This document shows, piece after piece, positions 1-9,680 of a DNA stretch of 64,000 nucleotides. The stretch's first letter is position 1. Every line of letters begins with the position of its first letter. This DNA is from Janthinobacterium silvisoli (GTDB lineage Bacteria > Pseudomonadota > Gammaproteobacteria > Burkholderiales > Burkholderiaceae_D). The stretch is taken from NCBI RefSeq assembly GCF_014200725.1, contig NZ_JACHCL010000001.1, positions 868,001 to 932,000 on the forward strand. The letters are read 5' to 3'. Below the pieces are notes generated by a model. It was not told the DNA's origin. It saw only the letters and a program-made list of their open reading frames with translations, and did not search any database. The position numbers were made by a program, and so were the translations under genes.

Positions 1-2436
1 CGGCCGGTTTTTCGGCGCCAGTGTTTCGAGGTTTCCATGAAACAGCGTTGGCGACGCGGTAAAAAACTGCACCTTGTCACTAATTTCAAGCATGCAATTG
101 GCGCCATGCAGGCGCACGCCTTTGCGGCCACGAATATTCACCCAGTCGGCCTGGCTGATCAGCTCCAGCACTTTATTGGCAACGATCTCGACCGCATCGG
201 TTTGCGCCGCGATCTGCACCGGGCCAGCTGCGGCGATCAGTTTCATGCCGGCCTTGTGGACGAACAGGCGCAGCGCTGCGCCTATGCTGGCGAACAGGCC
301 GCCGCTGGCCGCCAGCGAGAGGTTGCGCCCGGAGGTCAAGGCGGTATCCTCGGCGCTGGCGATATGCGTCGATTGCGCGGTCGTCGTTTCGATGCCGGCC
401 GGGCTGGCCAGCACCAGATGGGGCTTTGACAGTTCCGGAAATACGTTTTCGCCACCACCAGCTGCGCCCTTGATCGCCGCATGCTGGGCTTGCAACACAT
501 CGGCGGCGGCGCCCTGCTGGGCCGCGCTTTCTTGCGCGCCATGATGCTGCGCCAGGGCGGCAAGCGCCTTGTGCCGTTCAGCAGCCTCGGCCAACCGGCG
601 CAAGGTTTCATCCATGCTCTTGATATGCGAGGCGGCGCCCGGGCGCGCTTCGGTGGTCAGCAACATGCCGCGCCCGGCGCGCGCCACGCCCCAGGCGTCC
701 GACGCCAGTTCCCAGCCCTCGCCACGCGCATCCTTGCGCCCGTTGGCGTCTTCGATGCGGCTGATGCAGCCTAGCGACAATTGGCTATGCTGATGATCGC
801 TGTTCAGCTGCGCCTGGATGCGCTGGTGCGTATCGTCCAGTACCAACTGATTGCCGCGCACGCCGTAGCCGCCGCCAGGCATCAGCTCGGCGCTGCGCCA
901 GCCTCCCAGCATGCGTTGCGCCGGCAAATTCCACGGCGGCGCATGGTTGCCGTTGTACACCGCGCCGACAATCACGGGACGGTCAATATTGCCGTCGAGA
1001 AACTGGATCAGCACTTCCTGGCCGATGCGCGGCAAGGCGATCTGGCCGAACGCCTGGCCCGCCCATGGCGTCATGACTCTGATCCATGACGAACTGCCCG
1101 CGTCGAACTTGCCCAGCCGGTCCCAGTGGAATTGCACCTTCACCCGGCCCAGCGCGTCAGTATGGATGGTTTCGCCTGCCGGCCCGGTGACAATGGCGGT
1201 CTGTACGCCGGGCACCGCACAAGGCGTGCTGTTGAACTGCCGTCCCGGATACCAGCGGATGCTCTTGCGGATGCAGCTAAAACGGTTTTCATAATGCGAC
1301 TTCGCACCCGTGCCTGCCTGGTAATTGTTGCTGGCGACATGATCGACCGACAGGATCAGGTATTCGCGCGAGCGGATGTCCGGGCGCGCCGCTTCACCTT
1401 TGGCTGGCATGGCCTGCGTGCCGCTGAAGTGGCCACTCAGCGTGAAACTGCGCCCGGCCTGGGCGCAGCGGTGATTGCCGCCAGCTTCGAAGTATTGTGC
1501 CTGGTGGTTATGCTCCTCCAGGCGGCGTTGCGCCAGCGCTTCACCATCGTCCATGCCGGCGTAGCCATAGCCGGTGTTTTGATACAGTTCATGGGCAAAC
1601 ACATCGCCCTGCTGGTGCAGTGCATGGCCGCTGGCGCGACTGGCGTAAGGATGCTTGTAGTTAAAGCTGGCCAGCGTGAGCGAGCCTGAGGCGATTTTCC
1701 GTATTGCCTGCCAATCGCGTATGCCATCGCCCTCCTGCGAGCCCGTACCGCTGCGAAACACCATCTCGTCGTCTTCGCCGGCATGGGGGTCGCCTGGGTC
1801 GATGCTGTCGCTCAGCCAGGTATTGTCGCCCAGACAAAGTGTATGTCCGTCGACGCGATGTTCATACCAGTAGTGGATGCCCTGGGCTTCCCAGCACCGG
1901 TGCAGATGGTTGTAATCGGTTTCATTATGCTGGTTGGCGCAGCTTAATATCGCTACTTCCTCATGCAGCCGGTTTTGCCAGTCGCGCTGCACATAATGCT
2001 CGAAGGTCGTTTCGCTGATATCGATGACGTTGCGTTCGTGAAACGAGACGTTGTCCATGCGCAGCCTGGCAAACGCCAGCCAGGGTTGCAGCACCATCTG
2101 GTAGACCGCGAAACCGCCATCGCTGCGCAACAAGCTAAATTCGCCGATATAACCGTTAAAATAGCGCAAGCTGGCGTCATCGCGCACCATCGAAATCGTG
2201 ACCATGCGTCCCATCATGGCGGTCAGGGGAAGGTGGAGATTGTCGGACAGCAGTTCGACCTCGAAACGGAAGTCGCGTGACATTTCTTCGTGTGCCCGCA
2301 AGCTGTTGACCAGCAGCGCGGTATCGGGCGGACCATCGTCGCGCGGAAAATCCATACGCAGCAAGCGGCTTTCCTGGACTTGTTTGCCGCTTGCGAAAAG
2401 CCGCGCAAGATCGGCTGCCAGCTCGCCATCGCCCAT
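1..2436 (-). CDS. vgrG: Type VI secretion tip protein VgrG (3' end outside window)
   Basis: The reading frame is open from an ATG at 2436 to the left edge (812 codons, no stop), so the C-terminus is missing. A strong ribosome binding site (GGAGGAG) lies just upstream. The N-terminal ~330 residues resemble the gp27-like hub of VgrG, followed by the gp5-like OB fold (residues VKVQFHWDRLGKFD, then SSSWIRVMTPWAG, near residues 410-440) and a DUF2345-type segment toward the visible end. VgrG trimers cap the Hcp tube and puncture target cells, often carrying effectors. No other T6SS gene is visible here, so it may be an orphan vgrG with cargo genes beyond the edge. Family assignment is firm; any effector extension cannot be seen. 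Confidence 0.93.
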   Translation of the reverse strand, partial: MGDGELAADLARLFASGKQVQESRLLRMDFPRDDGPPDTALLVNSLRAHEEMSRDFRFEVELLSDNLHLPLTAMMGRMVTISMVRDDASLRYFNGYIGEFSLLRSDGGFAVYQMVLQPWLAFARLRMDNVSFHERNVIDISETTFEHYVQRDWQNRLHEEVAILSCANQHNETDYNHLHRCWEAQGIHYWYEHRVDGHTLCLGDNTWLSDSIDPGDPHAGEDDEMVFRSGTGSQEGDGIRDWQAIRKIASGSLTLASFNYKHPYASRASGHALHQQGDVFAHELYQNTGYGYAGMDDGEALAQRRLEEHNHQAQYFEAGGNHRCAQAGRSFTLSGHFSGTQAMPAKGEAARPDIRSREYLILSVDHVASNNYQAGTGAKSHYENRFSCIRKSIRWYPGRQFNSTPCAVPGVQTAIVTGPAGETIHTDALGRVKVQFHWDRLGKFDAGSSSWIRVMTPWAGQAFGQIALPRIGQEVLIQFLDGNIDRPVIVGAVYNGNHAPPWNLPAQRMLGGWRSAELMPGGGYGVRGNQLVLDDTHQRIQAQLNSDHQHSQLSLGCISRIEDANGRKDARGEGWELASDAWGVARAGRGMLLTTEARPGAASHIKSMDETLRRLAEAAERHKALAALAQHHGAQESAAQQGAAADVLQAQHAAIKGAAGGGENVFPELSKPHLVLASPAGIETTTAQSTHIASAEDTALTSGRNLSLAASGGLFASIGAALRLFVHKAGMKLIAAAGPVQIAAQTDAVEIVANKVLELISQADWVNIRGRKGVRLHGANCMLEISDKVQFFTASPTLFHGNLETLAPKNRP

Positions 2437-2524
2437 ATTGCCTCCTCCGGATTTGTTTCGCTAGACCATGCTAACCATGGTGGAGGCTGGCATATTGATG
2501 GAACTCAAATTAGTTAGCCATGCG

Positions 2525-2561
2525 CAAAAAAGCCGCATCGGCCCTGCGGCGGATGCGGCTT
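2525..2561 (-). terminator. Rho-independent terminator of the S46 peptidase gene
   Basis: A 10-bp perfect stem (AAGCCGCATC paired with GATGCGGCTT, 2530-2561) is followed on the minus strand by TTTTTGCG. It lies just after the peptidase stop at 2577 and before the vgrG ribosome binding site, separating the two units. Confidence 0.8.
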
Positions 2562-2576
2562 GTTGAGCGTCGAAAC

Positions 2577-4733
2577 TTACTTCTTCGTCGCCGTGGCAGC
2601 TTTCGGATACTTGATCGTCATTTCCTTGAGCAAGTTATCTGCATGGTCGACTTCTTTCATGACCCACAGCATGTAGCGGATATCGAGGTGGATCGCGCGC
2701 GTGATCGCCGTGTCGAAGTACCAGTCCTTGGTGATCGATTCATAGGTCGAATCGAAGTTCAGACCGATCAGCTCGCCACGCTTGTTCATCACGGCCGAAC
2801 CGGAATTGCCACCGGTGGTGTCGGCGCTGGTCAGGAAGTTGACGGGCACGGTGCCCAGTACCGGATCGCGGAATTGGCCATAGCGTTTTTCCTTGACCGC
2901 ATCGATCAGCGCTTGCGGCGCTTCGAATGGCGCTTTGCCGGTGACTTTCTCGACGATGCCTTCCACGGTGGTGAATGGGCCTTTGGTGATGCCGTCGCGT
3001 GGCGAGTATGGCGCCACGGTGCCGTAAGTCATGCGCAGGGTCGAGTTGGCGTCAGGATAAACAGGTTTGCCTTGCGACTTTTTCCAGGCGATCACGGCTT
3101 GCATGTATTGCGGAATCACGCGTTCCAGGTTGCCATCGATTTCCTTGCGGCGCTCTTCCAGCGCTTGCGCCACTGGTTGCAGCTTGATCGCCAGCTGGAT
3201 GAATGCATCGTCGGACTGCTGCATCGCCGCCACGTCCTTGCCCATCCAGGCCAGGCGCTTGGCCGTGTCGGCCAGTTGCGTCTGCTGGTACAGGACAGCG
3301 ACGGCCGTTGGCGCAGGCAGCAATGCATCCAGGCCTTGCGGATGGCTCTTCGCCACCAGTTGGGCGTAGCGCTTCAAGCCAGCTTCAAAACGTGCCTGGT
3401 CGACCTTGTTGACATACGACTGTTCCAGGCGCGCCAAACGGGCCTTGATGAAGGCCAGGTCGCGCTGCTGGTAGCCCGATTCACGTTCTGCATCCGGCTT
3501 TTGCTGCTCTTGCGCCAGGCGGTACAGGGTGCGCGCGCTTTTCAGCAGATCGCTATTGGTGGCCACCGACCAGGCAAACTCTTCGTCGCTGAGCGCCATG
3601 TCGTTGGCGATCGCCGCGTCCAGTTCGGCCAGCATGGTGTTCGATACATTCGGCTGTTTGGCGTACCAGGCGCGGAACTCGGCATCCTGCACATCCTTGA
3701 TGGCGGCGATATCCTTGCGCGCGAAACCGTCGAGCAAGCCCTGGGTTTTCTTCAGCACGTTATTGATGCTTTTCACCACACTGGCGTAACGCACGGCGGC
3801 CGCTTCGTCACCGGCAGTGGCGTCAGCCATCACGGCCAGGTCGGCTTGCAGCTCAGCTACTTTCAAGGGGAAGGCCGAATCGCGCGCTTCGCGGATTTCC
3901 GCTGGCAGCTTGTAGCGGCTGGTGCGGCCAGGGTAGCCGGCCAGCAAGATGCCGTCGCCAGCCTTGATGCCTTCCGCCGAGACCACCAGGAAGTCTTTCG
4001 ACTTGTACGGCACGTTGTCTGGCGACGGGTCGGCCGGACGGCCATCCTTGCCCACGTAGGCGCGCAGGAACGAGTAGTCGCCCGTGTGGCGTGGCCATTC
4101 GTAGTTGTCGATATCGCCGCCGAAGTTGCCGATCTTGTCCGATGGTGCGTACACCAGGCGTACGTCGCGTATCATCATCTGGCGGATGCGGTAGTACTCC
4201 AGCCCACGGTGGAAGGCTGGCACGGAGCAGCGGTACATCTTGTCCGTCTCGCATTCGGCGATCAAGTCCTTGATGCGCTTTTCCACCGCTTCGTGGCGGG
4301 CGCGGCCCGTCATGTCGGCCGTCAAGCCTTTGAGCACGCGGTCGCTGACGTTTTCCACCTTGTCGGTCACGTAGACCAGGCTGTTCGGGCCGCCCGGCAG
4401 CTCTTCGGCGCGGGTCTTGGCCAAAAAGCCGTTGGTGATGTAATTGTGTTCAGGCGTGGAATTACGCTGGATCGCGCCATACGCGCAATGGTGGTTGGTC
4501 ACCACCAGGCCGGAATCGGATACGAAGGACGCGGAGCAGCCGCCCAGCGACACGATGGCGCTCATCGGATGCTTGCTCAGGTCAGCCAGTTTTTCGGCGG
4601 GGATCTCGATGCCCACGCGCTTCAATTCGGCTTTCAGTTGCGGCAGCTGGTACGGCTGCCATTGTCCTTCGTCAGCGTGCGCGACGGTGAACGCGCCCAT
4701 CAGGGCGATGGGTAATAATAATTTTGTCAACAA
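2577..4733 (-). CDS. S46 family dipeptidyl-peptidase, secreted
   Basis: S46 peptidases (DPP7/DPP11 type) remove dipeptides from peptide N-termini in the periplasm or at the outer membrane. The protein (~718 aa, usual family length) has a signal peptide (LTKLLLPIALMGAFTVAHA, cut before DEG). Triad motifs are visible: His in VTNHHCAYGA, Asp in GGDIDNYEWPRHTGD, Ser in GGNSGSAVM. An in-frame ATG at 4748 exists, but the GGAGGGG at 4740-4746 lies inside that longer version and sits correctly for TTG at 4733 (or TTG 4730), so I chose TTG. Its own terminator follows. The family is certain; specificity (hydrophobic versus acidic P1) is not decided. Confidence 0.92.
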   Translation of the reverse strand: MLTKLLLPIALMGAFTVAHADEGQWQPYQLPQLKAELKRVGIEIPAEKLADLSKHPMSAIVSLGGCSASFVSDSGLVVTNHHCAYGAIQRNSTPEHNYITNGFLAKTRAEELPGGPNSLVYVTDKVENVSDRVLKGLTADMTGRARHEAVEKRIKDLIAECETDKMYRCSVPAFHRGLEYYRIRQMMIRDVRLVYAPSDKIGNFGGDIDNYEWPRHTGDYSFLRAYVGKDGRPADPSPDNVPYKSKDFLVVSAEGIKAGDGILLAGYPGRTSRYKLPAEIREARDSAFPLKVAELQADLAVMADATAGDEAAAVRYASVVKSINNVLKKTQGLLDGFARKDIAAIKDVQDAEFRAWYAKQPNVSNTMLAELDAAIANDMALSDEEFAWSVATNSDLLKSARTLYRLAQEQQKPDAERESGYQQRDLAFIKARLARLEQSYVNKVDQARFEAGLKRYAQLVAKSHPQGLDALLPAPTAVAVLYQQTQLADTAKRLAWMGKDVAAMQQSDDAFIQLAIKLQPVAQALEERRKEIDGNLERVIPQYMQAVIAWKKSQGKPVYPDANSTLRMTYGTVAPYSPRDGITKGPFTTVEGIVEKVTGKAPFEAPQALIDAVKEKRYGQFRDPVLGTVPVNFLTSADTTGGNSGSAVMNKRGELIGLNFDSTYESITKDWYFDTAITRAIHLDIRYMLWVMKEVDHADNLLKEMTIKYPKAATATKK

Positions 4734-4762
4734 AATATGCCCCTCCATAAAAAGCAGGCGAA

Positions 4763-4768
4763 AGTATA
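4763..4768 (-). promoter_or_regulatory. Candidate -10 box for the S46 peptidase gene
   Basis: TATACT on the minus strand, ~30 nt before the TTG start. No good -35 box is seen. An imperfect GC-rich hairpin (4769-4794) lies directly upstream and is not followed by a U-run on either strand. Confidence 0.3.
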
Positions 4769-4840
4769 GCCTGTCCCGCCGTCGCAGGGCAGGCAAAAAA
4801 TTCTCCTGCGACAATTATCAACTTGTTTTCAAGCGCGCTT

Positions 4841-6958
4841 TCAAGCCGCCGGCCGCAAGGGGATTTGCAGCGATAAACGGCAACCGCTGCCCGAGGCCGG
4901 CGCACCGATCACGAACTGCCCACCCAGCGCCGTGACGCGCTCGGCAATGCCGATCAGGCCGAAGCACTGGCTCTTGCGCTGTTGCTGCGGCGTAATGCCG
5001 ACGCCGTTGTCACTGATCACCACATGGATGGCCCAGGCGTCGACACTGAATTCGATCTCGACAGCGCTGGCCTGCGCGTGGCGCATGACATTGCTGAGCG
5101 CTTCTTGCACGATGCGGAACAACACGATTTCAACCTGGCCGTCGATGGCCGTAAACAGCGCTTCGTCGCCGATGCGCAACTGGCAGGCAATGCCGCTGCG
5201 CTTGCGAAAATCGCCGACCTGCCATTCGATGGCGGCCTGCAAGCCCAGGTCCAGCGCCATCGGGCGCAATTCATTCATGATGCCGCGCACGCTCTTGATG
5301 GTCGTGTCGACATTGCTGAGCACCGCGCCGACGCGGCCATGCAGGCGCGGATGCGAGCCCTCCGTACGCGCGCTGAGCATGGAAATATCGATGCGCAGGG
5401 CCAGCAGGTTTTGTCCCAGCTCATCGTGGATATCGCGTGAAATGCGCTTGCGCTCGTCTTCCTTGGCCGTTTCCAGGTGCAGCGCCAGCTGGCGCAGCTG
5501 GGCGTGCGACTGGCGCAGCGCGCCATCCATCAACTTGCGCTCGGTGATGTCGCTGTGGGCGACCACCACCCGCAACGGACCTTCGCCCAGGAAACGGCTG
5601 ACCCTGGCCTGCGACCAGCGCGCGCCGGCTGGCGTGGAAAATTCATACTCGAGAGTGTAGGTATCGGCCAGGCCGGCGATCACCGCGCGGATGCCGCTGG
5701 CCAGTTCCTGTCCCGACTTGCGTTGCCAGCGCCTGTCCGTCTCGCAAAACTGCAGATACTGCACCTCACTGGCCGCATGTCCGGCAAACGCGATGCACGC
5801 CTGGTTGGCGTGCACGATTTCACCTGCCTGGTTGAGCACCAGCACGCGGTCCGTCAGCGAATCGATGGTGGAGTGAAAAAAGCGTTCCGCATCGCGCAAG
5901 GCCACTTGCGCCTGTTCACGCTGGTGTACTTCCAGCTGCAGGTGCTGGTTGGCACGCACCAGTTCGGCGGTGCGGTCGATCACGCGCTGATCGAGTTCGC
6001 GGTGCAGTTCGCGCACGGCCGCCTCGGCCAGCTTGCGCTCGGTAATGTCGGAAAACACGCCCACGAAATGGCTGGTCGCACCGTCCTGCGTGCGCATCGG
6101 CGTGATCGACAGCGACTCGACGAAGCGTTCGCCATTCTTGCGCCGGTTGACCAGTTCGCCAAACCAGCTACCCTCCTGGCGCAGGCTTTGCCACATCGAT
6201 GCATAGAATTGCGCTGGATGCGTGCCGCCGCCCAGGAATGACGGGTCGCGCCCGATGGCTTCTTCGGCCAGGTAGCCGGTGATGCTGGTAAAAGCGGGGT
6301 TGACGGAAATGATGCGGTTATCGCTGTCGGTCACCATCACGCCTTCGCGGATGGTATCGAGGATGAGAAAGGCGCGCCGCAAGGCCGAGTCGCGCGCCAG
6401 CTCGTCGCCTAGTTCGGTCACCATCATGCGCACGGTCGCGCTGTGCGCATCGACATTGGCCTCGATGCGCACAATGACGCCAGTGCGCCCCGGCTCGCCG
6501 TCGAACAGCTGCGCCTCCAGCACCTGCCGCGCACCGCTGTCAAACACGGCAGCAAGAAAACGCCGGAACGCGCCTTGCGCCTGAGGTGCAATGAATTGTT
6601 CAAAATGCCGTGCCAGCAAGCCATCCTTGTCGCGCCGCAACAAGCCGCAAGCGGCCACGTTGACGCGCGTGATCACGCCTTTGCGGCTCAGCGAGAAATA
6701 GCTGACGGGCGCCTGCTCATACAGCTGGGAATAAAGGTCGCGGCTGATTTCAAATGCATTCTTCAACTGCTCCAGTTCAGCCAATGCCACATTCTGCATT
6801 TCCAGCTCGATCTGGCTCACTTGCAACTCATGCAGCTGACGCATCATCTCTTCATTCGACAACGATGACGCCGCGGACACCAGTTGCTCCGCCGCCAATT
6901 GCTCGGCCTGCTCACGCAACTTCGTGGGGCCAATCCCGCTGTCGAATGCGTCATTCAT
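4841..6958 (-). CDS. PAS-domain sensor histidine kinase (HisKA_3/NarX-like)
   Basis: A 705-aa soluble kinase. It has an N-terminal coiled coil (~35-75), PAS domains near 75-180, 195-310 and 360-475, then a HisKA_3 dimerisation domain with the phospho-accepting His511 in RISRDIHDELGQN, and a HATPase domain ending in the DNGVG box. There is no transmembrane segment, so it senses a cytoplasmic signal. HisKA_3 kinases normally phosphorylate LuxR/NarL-type regulators; none is adjacent. The start overlaps the stop of the upstream CheB-CheR gene by four bases (ATGA), showing translational coupling and one operon. Confidence 0.9.
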   Translation of the reverse strand: MNDAFDSGIGPTKLREQAEQLAAEQLVSAASSLSNEEMMRQLHELQVSQIELEMQNVALAELEQLKNAFEISRDLYSQLYEQAPVSYFSLSRKGVITRVNVAACGLLRRDKDGLLARHFEQFIAPQAQGAFRRFLAAVFDSGARQVLEAQLFDGEPGRTGVIVRIEANVDAHSATVRMMVTELGDELARDSALRRAFLILDTIREGVMVTDSDNRIISVNPAFTSITGYLAEEAIGRDPSFLGGGTHPAQFYASMWQSLRQEGSWFGELVNRRKNGERFVESLSITPMRTQDGATSHFVGVFSDITERKLAEAAVRELHRELDQRVIDRTAELVRANQHLQLEVHQREQAQVALRDAERFFHSTIDSLTDRVLVLNQAGEIVHANQACIAFAGHAASEVQYLQFCETDRRWQRKSGQELASGIRAVIAGLADTYTLEYEFSTPAGARWSQARVSRFLGEGPLRVVVAHSDITERKLMDGALRQSHAQLRQLALHLETAKEDERKRISRDIHDELGQNLLALRIDISMLSARTEGSHPRLHGRVGAVLSNVDTTIKSVRGIMNELRPMALDLGLQAAIEWQVGDFRKRSGIACQLRIGDEALFTAIDGQVEIVLFRIVQEALSNVMRHAQASAVEIEFSVDAWAIHVVISDNGVGITPQQQRKSQCFGLIGIAERVTALGGQFVIGAPASGSGCRLSLQIPLRPAA

Positions 6959-9552
6959 GACACGCTCTCACCCGTTTCTCCGCCCATGACGACATCGGAC
7001 TGCATCTGCCGCAGTTGTGCTTCGAGCAGCTTCGATTCCGTGATGTTAATAAAGGTCACGATCACGCCGTCGATCACATTTTCGATGGTCCGGTAGGGCA
7101 TGATGCGCACGTCGTACCAGCGCCCCGTCTTGGTCGATACATGCTTCTCAGAAAACACCAGGCTACGGATGACTTCCAGTGCATCGTTTTCCAGTTCCGG
7201 GTAATCAAGGTCATTGACGATATCGCTCAAGGGGCGCCGCAAGTCTGTTTGAATCAGCTTGTAGATTTGCGTGGCCGGCGCCGTGAAGCGGCGGATGCGC
7301 AAGGCGCTGTCGAGGAAAATGGTGGCGATATCCGTGCTGTTGAGCAGATTCTTCATGTCGCTATTGACCAGCGACAAGTCATCGACCTTCGATTGCAGCT
7401 CGGCGTTGACCGTGTACAGCTCTTCATTGAGCGACTGCATCTCTTCCTTCGAAGTGGTCAGTTCCTCGTTCGTCGATTGCAGCTCTTCATTGGTCGATTG
7501 CAATTCCTCATTGGCCGACTTCAGTTCTTCGCGCGAGGTCTGCATTTCATCGCGCACGGCCTGGATTTCATTGCGCGCCTGCGTCAGCTGCTGCTCCAGT
7601 TCCAGCACCTTGGGATTGGGCGAGCGGATACGGCGCGGCTCGGCTACCAGCGTCATGCTGGAAAACGTCACGAAGACCATGCCGCGCAAGGAATCGGGCT
7701 GGCTCAGCGCCTCGGCGCTCACATCCACGCCCAGCGACTGGCCAAGATGGTCTTTCACCACCAGCCCCTTCAGGCGCACCACGCCATCGCTTTGCAGCGC
7801 CTGCTTGATCAGGCCGGCCAATTCATAGCGCAGGCCTTCGCGCGCCATGGCATGGATATTCCAGTTGGCCTTGCCAGCTGCCGGCTCCAGGAAAGCACCC
7901 GTGCGGCCATTGATGTACAAGATGTCCCCATCCTGGTTTAGCAGTGCCGCCGCCGGTGAATACTTCTGGAGCAATAACTGCTCGACATGGGATTGTATCT
8001 TTCCAGGCATGCTAGCTTCTCTCGTATCGCTGGGTATGGGGGGCGACACCAATGATACCTTGGTGGGGAAATACGTAGGCAGCCGCTGGCGCGCCAGGTT
8101 ATCAAGCCGGCGGTACAGCCGGCTCGACGTGATCAGCGGTGCAAATAATTCGGAAAAATGGCCAGGCGTATCGGCGGTACCCAGCAAGAGCAGGCCGTCA
8201 CGGTTCAAGGCATAATGAAACAAGGGGATCAGCCGCTGCTGCAGCTTGGCGTTCAGATAAATCAGCAGATTGCGGCAGCACAGGATATCGAGCTTGGTAA
8301 AGGGTGGATCCGAAATGATATTTTGCTGCGCAAAGATGATCATATTGCGTATCTCTTTTTTCACGTGGTATTCACGCTTGCCAGCCATAAAAAAGCGTTC
8401 CAGGCGCTCAGCCGAGACATCGCTGCTGATCGTTTCAGGAAACCTGCCCTGGCGCGCACGGTCGATCGCGTCGCCCGACAGGTCGGTGGCGAAAATCTGC
8501 AGGCTATACTTGGACGGCGGATTGATGCTGGCCACCACCTCATGAAACACCATGGCCAGCGAATACGCCTCCTCGCCCGTGGAACAGGCCGGTACCCAGG
8601 CCTTGAAAGCGCGTCCATCGGGATGGGCCTCCAGCAATTGCGGCAAGGCCACGGTCTTCAGGTATTCCCACACTTTCTGGTCGCGGAAGAAACTCGTCAC
8701 GCCGATCAGCAATTCCTTGAACAGCAAATCGATTTCCGCAGGGTTGCTGCGCAAATACACGACATACTCTTCCATCACGCCCATTTGATGCAGGCTCATG
8801 CGCCGCTCAATACGGCGCAGCACCGTATTGATCTTGTAATCGGTAAAACTGTTACCCGTATGTTCAGATAGCAGCGCGACGACTTCCTGCAGCGTGTTAC
8901 GCCCGTTAGGCCCACTACCCGGTGAGCGCAGAAAACTGCTGCGCAACAGATAGGCGACGATCTTTTCCGGCATTTTATCGGGGAAATCGATCAAGTCCAC
9001 CAATGCGGCGCTAATGGCGCTTTGCGGCATCATGTCGAACTTGGCGGTATCGGGATGCTGGGCAAGGGTCAGGCCGCCTGCCCGCTTGATCGCCTGCAAG
9101 CCGCGCGTGCCATCGCTGCCCATGCCGGAAAAGATCACGCCTACGGTCAATTTGCCCCATTCGGCTGCCAGGCTCTCGAAGAAGATATTGATCGGCAGGC
9201 GATGCCCGCGCAGCTGCACCGGTTCGCTGAGCACAAAGCATCCATTGAACAGGGTCAGGTCCGCATTCGATGGAATAACGTAAATATGATTTGGCCGCAT
9301 TTCCATATGATGCGTGATTTCCATCACGGGAATGCTGGTGGCCCGCTGCAACAGTTCAGGCAGCATGGCTTTTTGCGTAGGATCGAGATGCTGGATCACC
9401 ACATAGGCTATGCCGCTTTCTTGTGGCACATTGGCCAGGAAAGCAACGATGGGATCGAGTCCGCCAGCGGAAGCGCCGATTGCCACCACAGGGAAGATGA
9501 TGGGAGCGGCCTCGGTAGTCGAAGCAGTGCTATGTTTGCTGCGTGTCATCAT
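6955..9552 (-). CDS. CheB-CheR-PAS fusion protein (methylesterase/methyltransferase)
   Basis: The 865-aa protein joins a CheB methylesterase domain (nucleophile in GASAGG at ~28, His in QHLDP at ~55, Asp in GMGSDGT), a CheR methyltransferase domain (TSFFRD and ACSTGEEAYSLA), a long heptad coiled coil with repeated ELQSTNEEL units (~630-710), and a C-terminal PAS domain. It has no receiver domain, unlike classical CheB. Such fusions usually sit with PAS kinases rather than with flagellar chemotaxis genes, as here. ATG 9552 or 9549 is preferred over the upstream TTG at 9591. The substrate is unknown; the CheB and CheR catalytic motifs look intact. Confidence 0.9.
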   Translation of the reverse strand: MMTRSKHSTASTTEAAPIIFPVVAIGASAGGLDPIVAFLANVPQESGIAYVVIQHLDPTQKAMLPELLQRATSIPVMEITHHMEMRPNHIYVIPSNADLTLFNGCFVLSEPVQLRGHRLPINIFFESLAAEWGKLTVGVIFSGMGSDGTRGLQAIKRAGGLTLAQHPDTAKFDMMPQSAISAALVDLIDFPDKMPEKIVAYLLRSSFLRSPGSGPNGRNTLQEVVALLSEHTGNSFTDYKINTVLRRIERRMSLHQMGVMEEYVVYLRSNPAEIDLLFKELLIGVTSFFRDQKVWEYLKTVALPQLLEAHPDGRAFKAWVPACSTGEEAYSLAMVFHEVVASINPPSKYSLQIFATDLSGDAIDRARQGRFPETISSDVSAERLERFFMAGKREYHVKKEIRNMIIFAQQNIISDPPFTKLDILCCRNLLIYLNAKLQQRLIPLFHYALNRDGLLLLGTADTPGHFSELFAPLITSSRLYRRLDNLARQRLPTYFPTKVSLVSPPIPSDTREASMPGKIQSHVEQLLLQKYSPAAALLNQDGDILYINGRTGAFLEPAAGKANWNIHAMAREGLRYELAGLIKQALQSDGVVRLKGLVVKDHLGQSLGVDVSAEALSQPDSLRGMVFVTFSSMTLVAEPRRIRSPNPKVLELEQQLTQARNEIQAVRDEMQTSREELKSANEELQSTNEELQSTNEELTTSKEEMQSLNEELYTVNAELQSKVDDLSLVNSDMKNLLNSTDIATIFLDSALRIRRFTAPATQIYKLIQTDLRRPLSDIVNDLDYPELENDALEVIRSLVFSEKHVSTKTGRWYDVRIMPYRTIENVIDGVIVTFINITESKLLEAQLRQMQSDVVMGGETGESVS

Positions 9553-9604
9553 CTGCAAGATAGCCACCCTGCCTGATGGAAGGATAGACAAAGATTAATC
9601 TTGC

Positions 9605-9613
9605 ATTCTAGCA
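9605..9613 (-). promoter_or_regulatory. Candidate extended -10 promoter for cheB-cheR operon
   Basis: On the minus strand the sequence reads TGCTAGAAT, a TGn-extended -10 box, about 50 nt before the ATG. TTGATA lies 14 nt upstream, too close for an ideal -35. Confidence 0.4.
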
Positions 9614-9639
9614 CCCAAGCACTGTATCAAAACCGAATT

Positions 9640-9665
9640 CGACACAGGCTTTCATGCCTGTGTCG
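9640..9665 (-). terminator. Hairpin terminator after the MdtABC/OpmB efflux operon
   Basis: Perfect 10-bp stem CGACACAGGC/GCCTGTGTCG with a 6-nt loop, 15 nt after the channel gene stop. The U-rich tail on the minus strand is weak (AATTCGGTTTTG). Confidence 0.55.
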
Positions 9666-9680
9666 GCTACCACAGCGCCC

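Noticed and set aside
2520-4715. Long plus-strand frame opposite the S46 peptidase
   Set aside because: No recognisable protein; the minus strand encodes a complete peptidase with all catalytic motifs.
4769-4800. Intrinsic terminator after the PAS kinase gene
   Set aside because: The GC hairpin is followed by A residues on the plus strand and by TATACT on the minus strand, so it lacks a U-run in the needed direction.
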